Shown: positions 9,966-20,313 of the stretch, in pieces
How the letters are laid out: each line of letters opens with the position of its first letter
Position numbering within the stretch: position 1 is the stretch's first letter
Origin: Septoria linicola
Taxonomy: Eukaryota; Ascomycota; Dothideomycetes; Mycosphaerellales; Mycosphaerellaceae
Assembly: GCA_024114885.1 (NCBI GenBank)
Contig: CP099418.1
Span: 1,116,001 to 1,180,000, forward strand
Direction: 5' to 3'
Length of the DNA: 64,000 nucleotides
Position numbers and translations under genes: made by a program
The notes under the pieces: generated by a model
What the model saw: only the letters and a program-made list of their open reading frames with translations
Told to the model about the DNA's origin: nothing
Database searches by the model: none

Positions 9966-11603
9966 ATGGCGCCTCACGCCAACGACTCGGAAGGCTTCTC
10001 CGCCAGCGTTGCTGACAGCGCTATGCCTGTGAACAAGTCCACAGATTTTACGGTCGATGCGGCCAATGTCGGATACACGAATGAAGACATCACCAGCAAG
10101 TACCGTTACCGCACAACAGAAGTCAAGCGTGTGGACGGAAAATATGTTGCAAAGCCAAAGGAGACTATCTACGACTTCAAGACCAAGCGCAATGTGGGCA
10201 AGGTCGGAGTCATGCTGGTTGGCCTCGGTGGCAACAATGGCACTACGGTGACCGCCGGTATCATTGCAAACCGCCGCAAGCTCACTTGGGAGACCCGTGA
10301 GGGTCCTCGCGCAGCAAACTACTATGGCTCAGTAGTCATGTCGTCAACCGTCAAGCTTGGCACAGACGCTGAGACTGGTGAGGACGTCAACATCCCACTT
10401 CAGAGTATGCTCCCAATGGTTCACCCTGACGACCTTGCGGTCGGTGGCTGGGACATTAGCGGAATGGATCTCGCAGCTGCAATGGACCGTGCACAGGTTC
10501 TCGAACCAACACTGAAGCAGCTCGTCAAGAAGGAAATGGCTAACATGAAGCCACTTCCTAGCATCTACTACCCTGACTTCATTGCGGCGAACCAAGGTGA
10601 TCGTGCAGACAACGTCATTCCTGGAACAAAAGCCTGCCTGGAACACGTTGAGCACATTCGTCAAGACATCCGTGATTTCAAGGCTGCCAACTCATTGGAC
10701 AGAGTTATCATTCTATGGACTGCCAACACTGAACGTTACGCCGAGATTGTTCCGGGTGTAAATGACACTGCAAAGAACCTCATGGCTGCCATCGAGGCTG
10801 GTCACGAAGAGGTCTCTCCCTCAACAGTGTTTGCTGTGGCCAGTATCTTGGAGAACACACCTTTCGTCAATGGCTCGCCACAAAACACATTTGTTCCTGG
10901 CTGCATTGAGCTTGCAGAACAACACGATGCCTTCATCGGTGGTGACGACTTCAAGTCTGGACAGACCAAGATGAAGTCGGCACTCGTCGACTTCCTCATC
11001 AATGCTGGTATCAAGCTTACGTCCATCGCAAGCTACAACCATCTCGGCAACAACGACGGCAAGAATTTGTCATCGCAAAAGCAATTCCGATCCAAGGAGA
11101 TCTCCAAGTCCAACGTTGTCGATGACATGGTGGCTGCCAACAATGTCCTATACGAGAAGGACGAGCACCCAGACCACACTGTGGTCATCAAATACATGCC
11201 TGCTGTTGGCGACAATAAGCGTGCGCTCGATGAGTACTACGCAGAGATTTTCATGGGCGGTCACCAGACGATCAGTATTTTCAATGTGTGCGAAGACTCT
11301 CTTCTAGCCTCGCCGCTGATCATCGACTTGGTGCTCATCACAGAGCTGTTCACCCGCATTCAATGGCGACACGATGGTGAGGAGGAATACAAGAGCTTCC
11401 ACAGTGTATTGAGTGTGCTGAGCTACATGCTCAAAGCACCATTGACCCCACCAGGTACGCCTGTGGTAAATGCACTGGGCAAGCAACGAAGCGCCTTGAT
11501 CAATATCTTGAAGGCGTGCGTGGGCTTGGAGCCTGAGAATGATATGACACTGGAGCACAAGCTCAGAAGAACACGAAAAGTACTCGATAGAGCCTATATC
11601 TAG
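9966..11603 (+). CDS. INO1: Inositol-3-phosphate synthase
   Basis: Converts glucose-6-phosphate to 1D-myo-inositol-3-phosphate using NAD+, the committed step of inositol and phosphatidylinositol synthesis, in the cytosol. One uninterrupted exon encodes 545 aa (yeast Ino1 is 533). Hallmarks are the nucleotide-binding VGLGGNNGTT at about 82-91, NTERYAEI, SYNHLGNNDGKNLS, and SKSNVVDDM. The first ATG in frame with the family is 9966; three codons before it are open but lack ATG. Sequence and length are typical and nothing key is missing. A probable leader intron and a CT tract suggest strong expression. Confidence 0.96.
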   Translation: MAPHANDSEGFSASVADSAMPVNKSTDFTVDAANVGYTNEDITSKYRYRTTEVKRVDGKYVAKPKETIYDFKTKRNVGKVGVMLVGLGGNNGTTVTAGIIANRRKLTWETREGPRAANYYGSVVMSSTVKLGTDAETGEDVNIPLQSMLPMVHPDDLAVGGWDISGMDLAAAMDRAQVLEPTLKQLVKKEMANMKPLPSIYYPDFIAANQGDRADNVIPGTKACLEHVEHIRQDIRDFKAANSLDRVIILWTANTERYAEIVPGVNDTAKNLMAAIEAGHEEVSPSTVFAVASILENTPFVNGSPQNTFVPGCIELAEQHDAFIGGDDFKSGQTKMKSALVDFLINAGIKLTSIASYNHLGNNDGKNLSSQKQFRSKEISKSNVVDDMVAANNVLYEKDEHPDHTVVIKYMPAVGDNKRALDEYYAEIFMGGHQTISIFNVCEDSLLASPLIIDLVLITELFTRIQWRHDGEEEYKSFHSVLSVLSYMLKAPLTPPGTPVVNALGKQRSALINILKACVGLEPENDMTLEHKLRRTRKVLDRAYI

Positions 11604-11849
11604 ATACCCAGTAGATGAGACAGCATTAAATGTCCTTTGATTTTTGCCATGAGTTACAACCCATACGTAGAATAGAGCACCAACCAAGCATGATCAATCG
11701 AAGCAAATCCATTCGCTATCGATGCCAAGAATTCGCAACCACTTCTCCACAATCTCACATCTCCACATCATCGCCCACTTCAGTTCAACTCGCATAAGTA
11801 GGTCCAAGTCAACGGTACAGAAGACTGCTTCAAACGTATCACGAACAAG

Positions 11850-12399
11850 ATGTCGTTTGAGCCAAAGCAGAAAGTGGAGCTCGATCCTCCCAAGGACGAT
11901 GTTATCAGCCTGGACTACCTTTCAAAGTGTGACGGTACGAAACGAACAAGTCCTGGCAGACATCGCAATCTGACAACGAAACTACAGGCAAGCATGAAGG
12001 CTTTCCCACCTACGTCGCAATCAAGGTACAGTTCCCGTGCGATTATCACTCCGTCAACAAGCTGCCACTGACATTACACAACAGGGCACGGTCTTCGACG
12101 TGACAGGCAACAAAGCATACGGGCCCGAAGGCTCATACAAGGGTTCGTATCACCAAGACCCCGTTGAAAGTTCACATCTAATAGAAAACTAACCGAGACG
12201 CTCTGCAGTGTTCGCTGGCCGAGACGCTTCTCGCGCACTGGCACAATCATCTTTGAAGGAAGACCAGTGCCGGCCAGATTGGTACGACTTGAAAGACGAC
12301 CAGAAGAAAGTCCTCGCCGACTGGTACATTTTTTTCAGCAAGCGCTATAACATCAAGGGCAAAGTAGAGGGTGCGACCAACACTGGAGAGGATCAATGA
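11850..12399 (+). CDS. MAPR family haem-binding protein (cytochrome b5-like, Dap1-like)
   Basis: Exons 11850-11934, 11988-12025, 12085-12142 and 12209-12399 give 123 aa. The cytochrome b5-like haem/steroid binding fold shows as ISLDYLSKCDG, GTVFDVTGNKAYGPEG, YKVFAGRDASRALA and a C-terminal DWYIFFSKRY. Family members bind haem through Tyr and support cytochrome P450 enzymes, especially Erg11 in sterol synthesis. Unlike animal PGRMC1, I see no N-terminal membrane segment, so this is a short soluble form (yeast Dap1 is 152 aa). The third donor is GTTCGT, weak but needed for the YKVFAG join. It lies 246 bp downstream of INO1 on the same strand. Confidence 0.88.
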
Positions 12400-12669
12400 G
12401 GAGTGAGTAGAGGTTTGTAGAAGAATCAATATGTGGATATTCGCTTCGCATTGATCTAATTCGTGGTTCTGTACGATGAGTCAAATTTTTCCATTGCCAG
12501 GCATGCGCTGCCAAACCAAAAGCTCGCTAAAAAAGTAAAAGCACTCAGTGGGTATGTTATCCAATTCCGAACGCCTCGTGAACTTCATGACCACTACCCT
12601 TCAGCATATCTCATCACATTCATTCGCAATCGCAGCACAATCGCATCCCCTTCTCCGCTTGCGTGCACA

Positions 12670-12940
12670 TCACAGCCTCAATTGCGCTTGTTGTGCGCGT
12701 CGCATCATAGCTTGCTGGCCGCACTGCTGGCAGATCTGGTTGGCACTAATCCATTCGCGCTTGATCGACCAGGCGCCGAAGCATTGGTGATTCGGATCAT
12801 TTCGGGCAAAGTGGCAGTGCTTGATGAGTCGACGACCGGCGTGGCCACAGTGGAAGTGGATGACTTCAAACTGAAGGGTTCTGTCAGAGCGGGTCCAAGT
12901 CTGGTGCTTGACCTGGGCTGTGTATGCTCACCTGGCACAT
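12670..12940 (-). CDS. Small Cys/His-rich protein (69 aa), two exons
   Basis: Exons 12940-12932 (9 nt, MCQ) and 12870-12670 give 69 aa; the 61-nt intron has GTGAGC, a CTGAC branch site and TTCAG. I built this by eye because no long ATG-initiated frame shows it. The product has six Cys (2, 11, 22, 33, 50, 53) and seven His, including CGH at 11-13 and CxxC at 50-53, with no signal peptide visible. The MC...CGH...C...CxxC layout resembles small Cys-rich hypothetical proteins common in Dothideomycetes and suggests metal binding (inference). Function unknown. The open frame also extends 5' of the acceptor, but only to a stop. Confidence 0.6.
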
Positions 12941-14341
12941 TTTGAAGCGGAGTGAGCTCTGCTTGTTCGGTCGTGGTTTTGATGGAAGCTGAAGATGTCT
13001 CTATCAGTACTCGCCAGCAAAGGACATTGTTTAAGGTGTGACTGACTTGACGTTGAACAGATATGAGTAGACGGTGACTTGAATATTAGAAATGTATCAG
13101 CCAGCCAGTAAACGAGCAAGTAAAAAGCAGATGTGCCACGACTGTTATAAAGTAGTGCGGGTGAAAGAGATGGTGTGTGAGATGGACACTGGTTGTGGGC
13201 AATGTTGCTCGTTCTTATACCGCAATGCTACAAGAACCATATCGTCAACTGCTGCACCATCCTGCTGTAGCTCAATCGCATTGTGACGATACTGTCTCCA
13301 CTTCCTCAACATCTGTCCAGGCCTCTCGATACTCGAGTATTGATTCCTGGCCGAACCCACTGATCAGACAGCGTGGGAGAAGCAGAATCATGCACACAAG
13401 CGTTGCAGTAGTGCCGCACAAACACCCTGGCCCTGTCGAAAGAGCTCATCTGGACCTGGATTATGAGATGTGCCGTAGTTGAACGCCTATTAGAACGAAA
13501 ATGCTTGGATCGTGGACCTGGTCCGTGGCAGATAGACACGGTAGACGTATTGCTGCTGGTGCGGAGACTTTGTGAGACTCGACAGAGACGTCGTACCCTA
13601 GCATCGTTGAGCTTGCAACCTGGGAGCACAACTTAGACAAGATGGTAGTGGGATGGCCAAAGTGTTGAGTTCCATTGCTAGGTACATCTTCGTTGCCTGA
13701 ACCGCAAGCACATGCAGAAACCGATCTATCATTTTTACATGTTCGGCACTATCGGAGAGCACCGACAGTGCGCATGCTCTGCTGCGCAACAATGCCAGGT
13801 CCGAGATAGCCGCGAAGACGAGCGTGGCGCGCTGACAGGTGATATGCGCGTACATCGCACAAGCGAACAGATCGTGGCCCTTGAGCCCGGTAGGGAAGAT
13901 AGCTCCCGGCAGCTACTCAGTCACACGGCAAGCCGCATCATGTGTCTCGCCGTCGGCCCGTAGCGACTACTGCCAGATTCCTCAGTCTCAATCGGGAGCG
14001 CGCGCTCGTGCTACGATGCAGTCTGATTCTCCCGAACCAGATGCTCTGTCAGCGGCGGGATGGATTGATGCGGCTTTGCCAAAAGCGCGAACTGTGACCA
14101 GAGCTTACAGGACCACATCACTTCGCGCCCATTGCCGCGCGGCCGATACACTGGCAAGGACAGCAGTATACACGACGCCCTCTGTAGCACATTGGCAACA
14201 GACTAAGGCTGTGCACAATCGTATATTGTGCTTGAGCATTGACGTGTAAGGCCGGCATTTTGTGCGTCTGGATTGTACGACAACACATTGTGCAACGCAT
14301 TTTTGGTGTGACAAGAGATGTATCTCATTCACAAATTATCA
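12941..14341. other. Gene-poor stretch
   Basis: About 1.4 kb between the small Cys protein and the end of NOP4. Several frames of 60-136 codons exist on both strands, but none shows a recognisable domain or convincing splice pattern. It may hold the small gene's promoter and the NOP4 3' UTR. Confidence 0.4.
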
Positions 14342-16585
14342 TCACTTGCCATCCTTCCGGCGGGCACGCATAGCGCGCTTTCTACCGATGATCTGATTCC
14401 GCTTGGCGATCTTCTCATCCACAGCCGAGTCTGGCTTCTCTGCACTGGCCTTCGACTTCGATGATTGCACAGCAGCATCGGAACCTCTCTTACGCTTCCG
14501 CAGACCTGGTCTGTCACCAGGAAACCTAGGCTTGAAAGGAGTTTTTGCCGGCTTCTCTTGGTTCGTGCTTGCCATCTCCTGTTGGACAGCCTGGCTGCGG
14601 GCTCGAGCTTTCTGCTCTTTCTCGTTCCTGCGCATCACGACCTGTGCATTCTCGATAGCGAACTCCACAATCAACCTCTTCTTTCGATCTTGGATCTCTT
14701 CTCGGCTCAGCTTTCCTTTACCATCTTTCACCTGGTATTGCACAGCATGTCCATTGAGCCAGCGAAGACCCATGAGCGCATTTCGGTGCGTGTAGTACTC
14801 GATGAAACCGTACCCTCGACTTCGTCCTGCGCCACTCTCTTCGTTAACCTTACTGCCGCCAGCGCTTTCGAACACAACCTTGGCTTGTCTCACGATACCC
14901 TTTCCGGACTTTTTGCGTGCAGCTTCTGCAGCTCGCATTTCTTCTCCCCCACGCAGCAATTCCTCTTTGGACAGCTTGGTTCTGCGGCCCTCCTTGACAT
15001 CTGTAGCAAAGCCGACGACAGCCTGTCGTGCTAGGTCCTTCAAGTCCTTGCTCGTAATGCTGCGAGGAATGTTGCGAACCGAAAGTCGTGTCAGGCTCAG
15101 ATGGAGCGATGGATTGTTCTCGATGAGCTGCTTGCGTTGCTTCGCGCTAGCCTCGCGCATTGCTTGTTCGGACGGCGGCAATTGCTCCCAAACTTTGGTG
15201 TTCGTGGCGATGGTACCTTCACCCAGGAGGTATAGCCGACGTTTGTCGCCATCCCTCTTATGTCGCTGGTTCGCCCCCTCTTCAGTCAATCTGTTCGCAT
15301 CAGATTTGCCGACAGCACGAGAGACTTGGAGCACGCGGCCGTCTAACGTGAACTGTCCAGTCGGGTCCGCCATCACGTTCTGCAAGATTGAGTGCGGATT
15401 TGCTGTGGGTTTGCCATCCTTGCCCTTCTCTTTCTCCTCGGTGGGCGCGGTCGGCTTGGAAGGAGCATCGCGAAGGGCCTGATCCGCGGCTGCTTTCTCG
15501 TAAAAGCACACGAATCCTGTTCCCTTCGAGCGTCCAGTGTTATGATCCATCACAACTCGCGCATAGCGCGTACTGCCAAATTGCTCGAAGTGGTCCTCCA
15601 AATCTTCATCAGTACATGTGAAAGGCAAGTTGCGAACAAATAACGTGCTTGACCTCTCATCAGATCTGTCGTGCCCATGCTCCTCCTCCTCCTCCTCCTC
15701 TTCGTCCTCGTCCAATTCACTCTCATTGCCATCATTCTCGCCATCACTGTCGACTTCGCTGTCCTCCTCGCTGTCTCCATCATCCTGCATCAGGTCTTCG
15801 TCGATGCCATCTTCATCTACGGCTCCGGCGCTTGCTTCCGCCTTGTCGTCGTCTTCGGCTTGCTCTTCGAATGCATCCTTCTCGACTGCCCAGTCAACAG
15901 CTAGCGTCCTGCCATTGATCTCTTTGCCATTGACACCCTCGATAGCTTTTTCAGCATTCTTCCGCCCACGCATGATCACGAAGCCAAATCCTGCCATAAG
16001 GCCAGGGCCCTTTTGAGGCACATAAGCCTTTTTGATCTTGCCATAGCTCAGGAACAGCTTCTCGAGCTGTTTCGGGCCCTTGATAGACCATGGAAGATTG
16101 CGTACAATCAGCTTTGAAGGCTGGTGTTGCCGCTCTGCCTCTGCCTCTTTGCGCTTCACCTGTCCGGCACTCTCGCCTTCTTTCCCGTCCCGATTACGAG
16201 GCTCAGCGACTTCGATGCGCAGCTTTCTGCCATCCAGCTCATGCCCATTGAATTGCGCCTTTGCTTGTGCTGCATCTTCAGCATCGGCAAAAGTCACAAA
16301 GCCATAACCTTTACATTGCTTCGTTTCCGGGTCGACGACGGCAGTCGCATGCTTCACGGGATAGGCATCGGAAAACAGCTCGGTGAGCTGATCGCTCGTG
16401 GTCGAGGCGGGCAAAGAGCGCACAAAGAGTGAGCAGCGCTTCTGCGTTGCTTGCTTCTGCTGCTCAACACTCAATCCGCCGTTTGCCATGCCTTTCCCGC
16501 TTCCGGTGGCTGCAACAGCCAGATCGGATGACACCGCGGCTGCAGTGCCGTCCGATAGTCTTTGACGCTTAGCTGCAGGAGCCAT
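14342..16585 (-). CDS. NOP4: Ribosome biogenesis RNA-binding protein NOP4 (RBM28)
   Basis: Nucleolar protein needed for 27S pre-rRNA processing and 60S assembly. Single exon, 747 aa (yeast 685). Four RRMs: about 51-130 (SLFVRSLPA, KGYGFVTF), about 158-236 (KLIVRNLPWSIKG, FGFVIM), about 312-400 (TLFVRNLPFTCTD, KGTGFVCF) and a divergent fourth at about 500-615 (LSVRNIPRSITS, RGYGFIEY). An acidic linker of mostly Glu/Asp separates RRM2 and RRM3, and a Lys/Arg-rich tail likely holds nucleolar targeting. Start taken at the real ATG 16585; five codons upstream are open but begin with GTG. The order and spacing match Nop4/RBM28 rather than Mrd1, which has five or six RRMs. Confidence 0.9.
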   Translation of the reverse strand: MAPAAKRQRLSDGTAAAVSSDLAVAATGSGKGMANGGLSVEQQKQATQKRCSLFVRSLPASTTSDQLTELFSDAYPVKHATAVVDPETKQCKGYGFVTFADAEDAAQAKAQFNGHELDGRKLRIEVAEPRNRDGKEGESAGQVKRKEAEAERQHQPSKLIVRNLPWSIKGPKQLEKLFLSYGKIKKAYVPQKGPGLMAGFGFVIMRGRKNAEKAIEGVNGKEINGRTLAVDWAVEKDAFEEQAEDDDKAEASAGAVDEDGIDEDLMQDDGDSEEDSEVDSDGENDGNESELDEDEEEEEEEEHGHDRSDERSSTLFVRNLPFTCTDEDLEDHFEQFGSTRYARVVMDHNTGRSKGTGFVCFYEKAAADQALRDAPSKPTAPTEEKEKGKDGKPTANPHSILQNVMADPTGQFTLDGRVLQVSRAVGKSDANRLTEEGANQRHKRDGDKRRLYLLGEGTIATNTKVWEQLPPSEQAMREASAKQRKQLIENNPSLHLSLTRLSVRNIPRSITSKDLKDLARQAVVGFATDVKEGRRTKLSKEELLRGGEEMRAAEAARKKSGKGIVRQAKVVFESAGGSKVNEESGAGRSRGYGFIEYYTHRNALMGLRWLNGHAVQYQVKDGKGKLSREEIQDRKKRLIVEFAIENAQVVMRRNEKEQKARARSQAVQQEMASTNQEKPAKTPFKPRFPGDRPGLRKRKRGSDAAVQSSKSKASAEKPDSAVDEKIAKRNQIIGRKRAMRARRKDGK

Positions 16586-16918
16586 TATATTCAGCGTCAC
16601 TTGGAAAGATGTCGATGTTGGCTTTCGCAGGAACAGAAATATTTCCAGTCGAGACGGAGCTAAGAACTTTAAACTTCGCTAGACCCTTGCTCGCCTTGCT
16701 CCTTCCTCCTTGGCATTTTTACTGGCGGCAGGAGCTGTGCACGATGTTCATTCGGCTTCTACATTTATTCGGCCTGACAGAGGTCTGGAATGGCATGTCA
16801 AGCGATATGGTACGGTCTCGATTTGGGAGACACGATGGGACAGTGAGAACATCTACAGTACCAGCCTTCCTACATAATGGCCTTGACACACCTCCTCACC
16901 TCTGGTCGTGTGTCGACC
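16586..16918. other. NOP4 promoter and agmatinase 3' flank
   Basis: No gene seen. Its right end borders the short direct repeat that overlaps the agmatinase stop codon. Confidence 0.45.
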
Positions 16919-16954
16919 TTATTGGAGTATCGACCTCACTGGAGTATCGACCAT
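16905..16954. repeat. 17-bp direct repeat across the agmatinase stop codon
   Basis: On the minus strand the unit GGTCGATACTCCARTRA occurs twice in tandem, followed by a partial, diverged third start (GGTCGACAC). The first two units encode the last residues and supply the TAA. Confidence 0.8.
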
Positions 16955-18452
16955 GATCTCAATCAACGACCTCACAATCTCGGCTGCAGCGAGTGTAGTA
17001 GTCTCACCAGGGTTGTCGTAGATCTGCGGAAGGACAAAATCAGCTTGCTGTGGTCTCTCTGATATATGCAATCACTTCAAAGCTTACAGGTGCAACTTCC
17101 ACAACATCGGCGCCTACGACCTCGAGTCCAGAGAGACCGTCCAAGATTGTTAACAACTCTCTCGTCGTCCACCCGCCGGGCTCGGCTGTTCCTAAATTTA
17201 CATGAGCAAGGTCGTCCATTTCTCCGAGTCGACGATTCTTACCTGTTGCTGGAGCGAATGCGGGATCAAGACTATCGATATCGACGGTAATGTACACTCT
17301 CGTGCCATTCACACGGTCTTTTAGCCTGTCAATGAAGCCTTGAGTTCCGAGACGGTCCAGCTGGGAGAGAAACTGAGTATTAGCAGGATCTTTACCTCGG
17401 GAGGTATTCACTCACATCTCTGGCTCTCAGGATGTTGAAGCCACAGGCTTTGTCATTCTTGAGGTCGTACTTCTTGTTGGCCACTGGAATCGTCAGCTTG
17501 ATATGTCACGGATTGTGTAAGTCCCACTTCTGGATCATCGTACCTGGTGCTCGTATCCCAGCATGGATTGAGGAGTTCAGTATGAGACCTTCTTCATGAG
17601 CAACGTGCAGAAATGTTCCATGATTAACACCAGCATAGTGGGAAAGTCCTCCACCCAGTACATCCGGATCCCTGCGATGTTCTTGAGTGCACACCCTGAT
17701 CAACAAGGCACGATTTAGACTTACCATGTGTCAAGACTTCACCGCATTCTACGTTAGCTACGTCCAAGACTGGACCTTCGTTCGGTTCATATCCACTTAC
17801 TGCGAATCGAAATGAATGACCGACACGGCTCCCCAATGCTTCATTGTCGACCTCAGCGCCGGAAGCGTAGTGGTGTGGTCACCACCCAATGTTATGATTC
17901 TTGGCACATCATATTGGCTTGCGTTCGTTCTTCGGCCTGACACGACCTCATGAGCTTTGCCTAGTTGTCGCAGAGCCACGGTATTGTCCAGTACTGTCAG
18001 TGGAGCATCACCACAATCAACGACTTTCAGGCCCTGCTGGAACGCATTCTTGCCAGTATAGACAGAATACGAGAACGATGGATCAATTCTCCTCGAGCCT
18101 TCTCTGATTCCAAGTGGTCCGAATCGTGCACCAGGTCGAGATGTGACGCCCTGGAACCCTTGGTCAACATCGAGCTGCATCGATCAGAGTGTGTCCAACT
18201 CACGGTATCAAAAGGTGCGCCTAGGATAGCAATATCGTAGGGCTCCACATCGTCCTCGGCCGAAAGACAATGAACATATGGTAGATTCGCATAAGTAGTA
18301 AGACCAGCGAATTTAGCTTGTGAGATATCTTCACTCAGGCCTGGCGTGACATCGATGTTGAAGGCGCCGAGTGGATGTTGTACGACAGGAGGAAAGGTGA
18401 TCTCTCTCGCTGACGATGCCACAGCAAAAGCCGCCAATGCGAGGATAGACAT
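16919..18452 (-). CDS. Agmatinase-family ureohydrolase with signal peptide
   Basis: Mn2+-dependent hydrolysis of agmatine (or a related guanidino compound) to putrescine and urea. Eight exons on the minus strand: 18452-18204, 18150-17801, 17736-17725, 17671-17544, 17483-17416, 17360-17243, 17191-17088, 17023-16919; 377 aa. The six metal ligands are in LGGDH, DSHLD and VDIDSLD; APATGTAEPGGW is also conserved. Residues 1-16 (MSILALAAFAVASSAR) read as a signal peptide, so secretion or a vacuolar location is likely; bacterial and animal agmatinases lack this. Exon 3 is 12 nt and carries the second Asp of the DxHxD metal motif. The C-terminal residues come from a 17-bp repeat running through the stop codon. 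Confidence 0.9.
17725..17736 (-). other. 12-nt microexon of agmatinase
   Basis: TCTTGACACATG lies between a GCTAAC/GAAG acceptor and a GTAAGT donor. Joined to CA (exon 2) and GG (exon 4) it spells H-L-D-T-W, completing the metal-binding DSHLD. Confidence 0.85.
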
Positions 18453-18772
18453 GTCTGAATGTGTTCAAAACTGAGCGAGATCAGTTGGAGGTCGATGTAT
18501 ATTCACCATTTGGGCGTATCTTGTCCTATTACATAAGAGGCCGATTCCGAACTCCGCATCGTATCGGCCTTCCGTTGTGGTAGCGATTGATCGAAGACTG
18601 CTTTGAGACAAGGTCATGAGCATATGCTTCCAAATAGGCATGTCCTTGCGAGGGTCCAGCTCAAGCTACCTGCCTCTACATATGGAATGCTATGTTCCGT
18701 CAAGAGCCTGGGTGGTGTAGCTTCGCAATTTTTGTCCTGAGATACTCGCTTATAGCTCCCAGCGCTACCGGT
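18453..18772. other. Agmatinase promoter and 3' flank of the Cue5-like gene
   Basis: Tandem intergenic region of 320 bp on the minus strand; no additional gene seen. Confidence 0.45.
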
Positions 18773-20313
18773 CTATGCCTTCTTGCCACTCAACAGTTCC
18801 TCTGCCTCCTTGTTTCGCACTCCTCCAGCGCCGCCCGCCTCGCTCTCTGTTGGCTTGCGGGCATGGGCGTCATCTGTACCTGTGCTGATGCTGTTCCGTG
18901 CAGCTTGCTTAAGTCTCTCGGTGTCTTCCTTTCGCACGTCATCCGTCTTGTCCTTTTCCTCGTCATCATCGCCTAATGAGAATGGGTCATTGTCATCCTC
19001 AGGGTTCGGCGCAACACTGGTGAGAGGCTGCCACTTCTTGCTCTTGTCGGCCTCGGAAGCATCTTTATTCGATGATCGTCGTTCCGCAGCGTCCACCTCG
19101 TCGACTGGCCCGCTTTGAGGAGGCTTTGGCTGTGGTTTGAAGAGGTTAGGGTTCGCGGCTTTGCGACTGCTGGTGCGCGGTGGTTGTGGAGGTGCTATAT
19201 CATATCAGCATTTGCGTGCCTTGTCGGGCTGATGTACAACTTACGAGCTTCGTCATCGCGCATCTCAAGACGCTCAAATGCGCCTGCGTCGAGCTCGTGA
19301 GGATCCGCATCATAGCGCTGGGCATCTGTACTTCTGCGCTGCTGTTCTGCAGACTTGCGTATGCCACGCAGCTGCTCACTTTGACTTGGTCCAAAGTTCT
19401 GCCTGCCACTCATGCCAGTGTTCTGACGCGAGCCTGCTTGTGATGAGGTATAGAGTTCGTCATCCTCATCCTCCTCGCCATCTATCTTCTTCTTGAACGT
19501 TGTGATCCAGCTATTGACACGCTTTTGAGTCTCGAGGAAACCCTGCTGAATGTTGCGTCCAATCTCGGGCAGTTCATCGTCAAAGAAGCTTCGCTCATTG
19601 TCGTCCTCGTCGTTGTATGGACGTTGCTGGTTTGGCCCTCTCCGGCCGGGCTCACGCTGATTGTAGCGATTCTGTGAGCCTTGTCCACCCTGGTTGTACT
19701 GCTCAGCTAGCTGCCGCGCATACGCCTCGTCTGCTTCAAGTTGGCTCATGGACTGCTGTTGCTGGCGCAAAGCTGGTCGAGGCGGCTGTGCAGGAGCATT
19801 TACTGCTGCCTCCTCGGGCTTGAAGTTCTCGTCGGACATGCTCAGCAAAGCGTTGAAGGCCGGCTCAATGTTGCCACCGCTAGCTGTCAACACAGCCTTG
19901 ACGACCTTGGTGTCGATCGTTGGAAAGGCCTCGATCAGGGTGTTTTCAGCTTGCTGAGCAGGACTCAGCGGCCGTGGTGGCTTCGTGGGTGGAATTTCCT
20001 CGTGACCATCTTGGAAGGAGACTCGTGGGCGTGGAGATGGTGCTTTCGCGGGTGTCTTTGTTAGAGTCTCGTAGCCTTGCGGTGACACAGTGCCCGTCTC
20101 CTGTTCGTCGTCGAAGCTCATCTCTTCACGAGTCGTGGCCGATTCCTCAGGTCGAATGGGTGAGACTGGCGGGCTGTCGGTTTTGCTCTTGCTCGCCATT
20201 GCTTGCTTCCGCCTCCAGTGTGCGGCGGTTGTTGACGAAGGTGGTGGAGGTGTATGGACGTCAAAGACTGTGCGAGAGTCCAGAATGTTGTTGGCAATTG
20301 GCACAGGCAGCAT
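18773..20313 (-). CDS. CUE-domain protein, Cue5-like ubiquitin/Atg8 autophagy adaptor
   Basis: Exons 20313-19245 and 19194-18773 give 496 aa from the first ATG, or 458 aa from a second ATG at 20199 (MASKSK) that may be the true start. A CUE ubiquitin-binding domain (ENTLIEAFPTIDTKVVKAVL) sits at about 120-162. Low-complexity Pro/Gln/Arg segments follow. Near the C-terminus is KKWQPL (WQPL at about 411-414), identical to the Atg8-interacting motif I recall for yeast Cue5, which links ubiquitinated aggregates to Atg8 for degradation. The pairing of CUE and WQPL makes the Cue5 call strong. It has a 156-bp divergent promoter with the DHX35 gene. Confidence 0.83.

Noticed and set aside
12913..12931. 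A 19-nt intron in the small Cys gene (CAG|GTGAGC ... CCCAG)
   Set aside because: It is in frame but far below the minimum fungal intron length; the 61-nt intron with a CTGAC branch site gives a better family-like protein.
13839..14249. 136-codon plus-strand frame
   Set aside because: It starts at a non-ATG codon, shows no domain, and I found no supporting splice or promoter signals.
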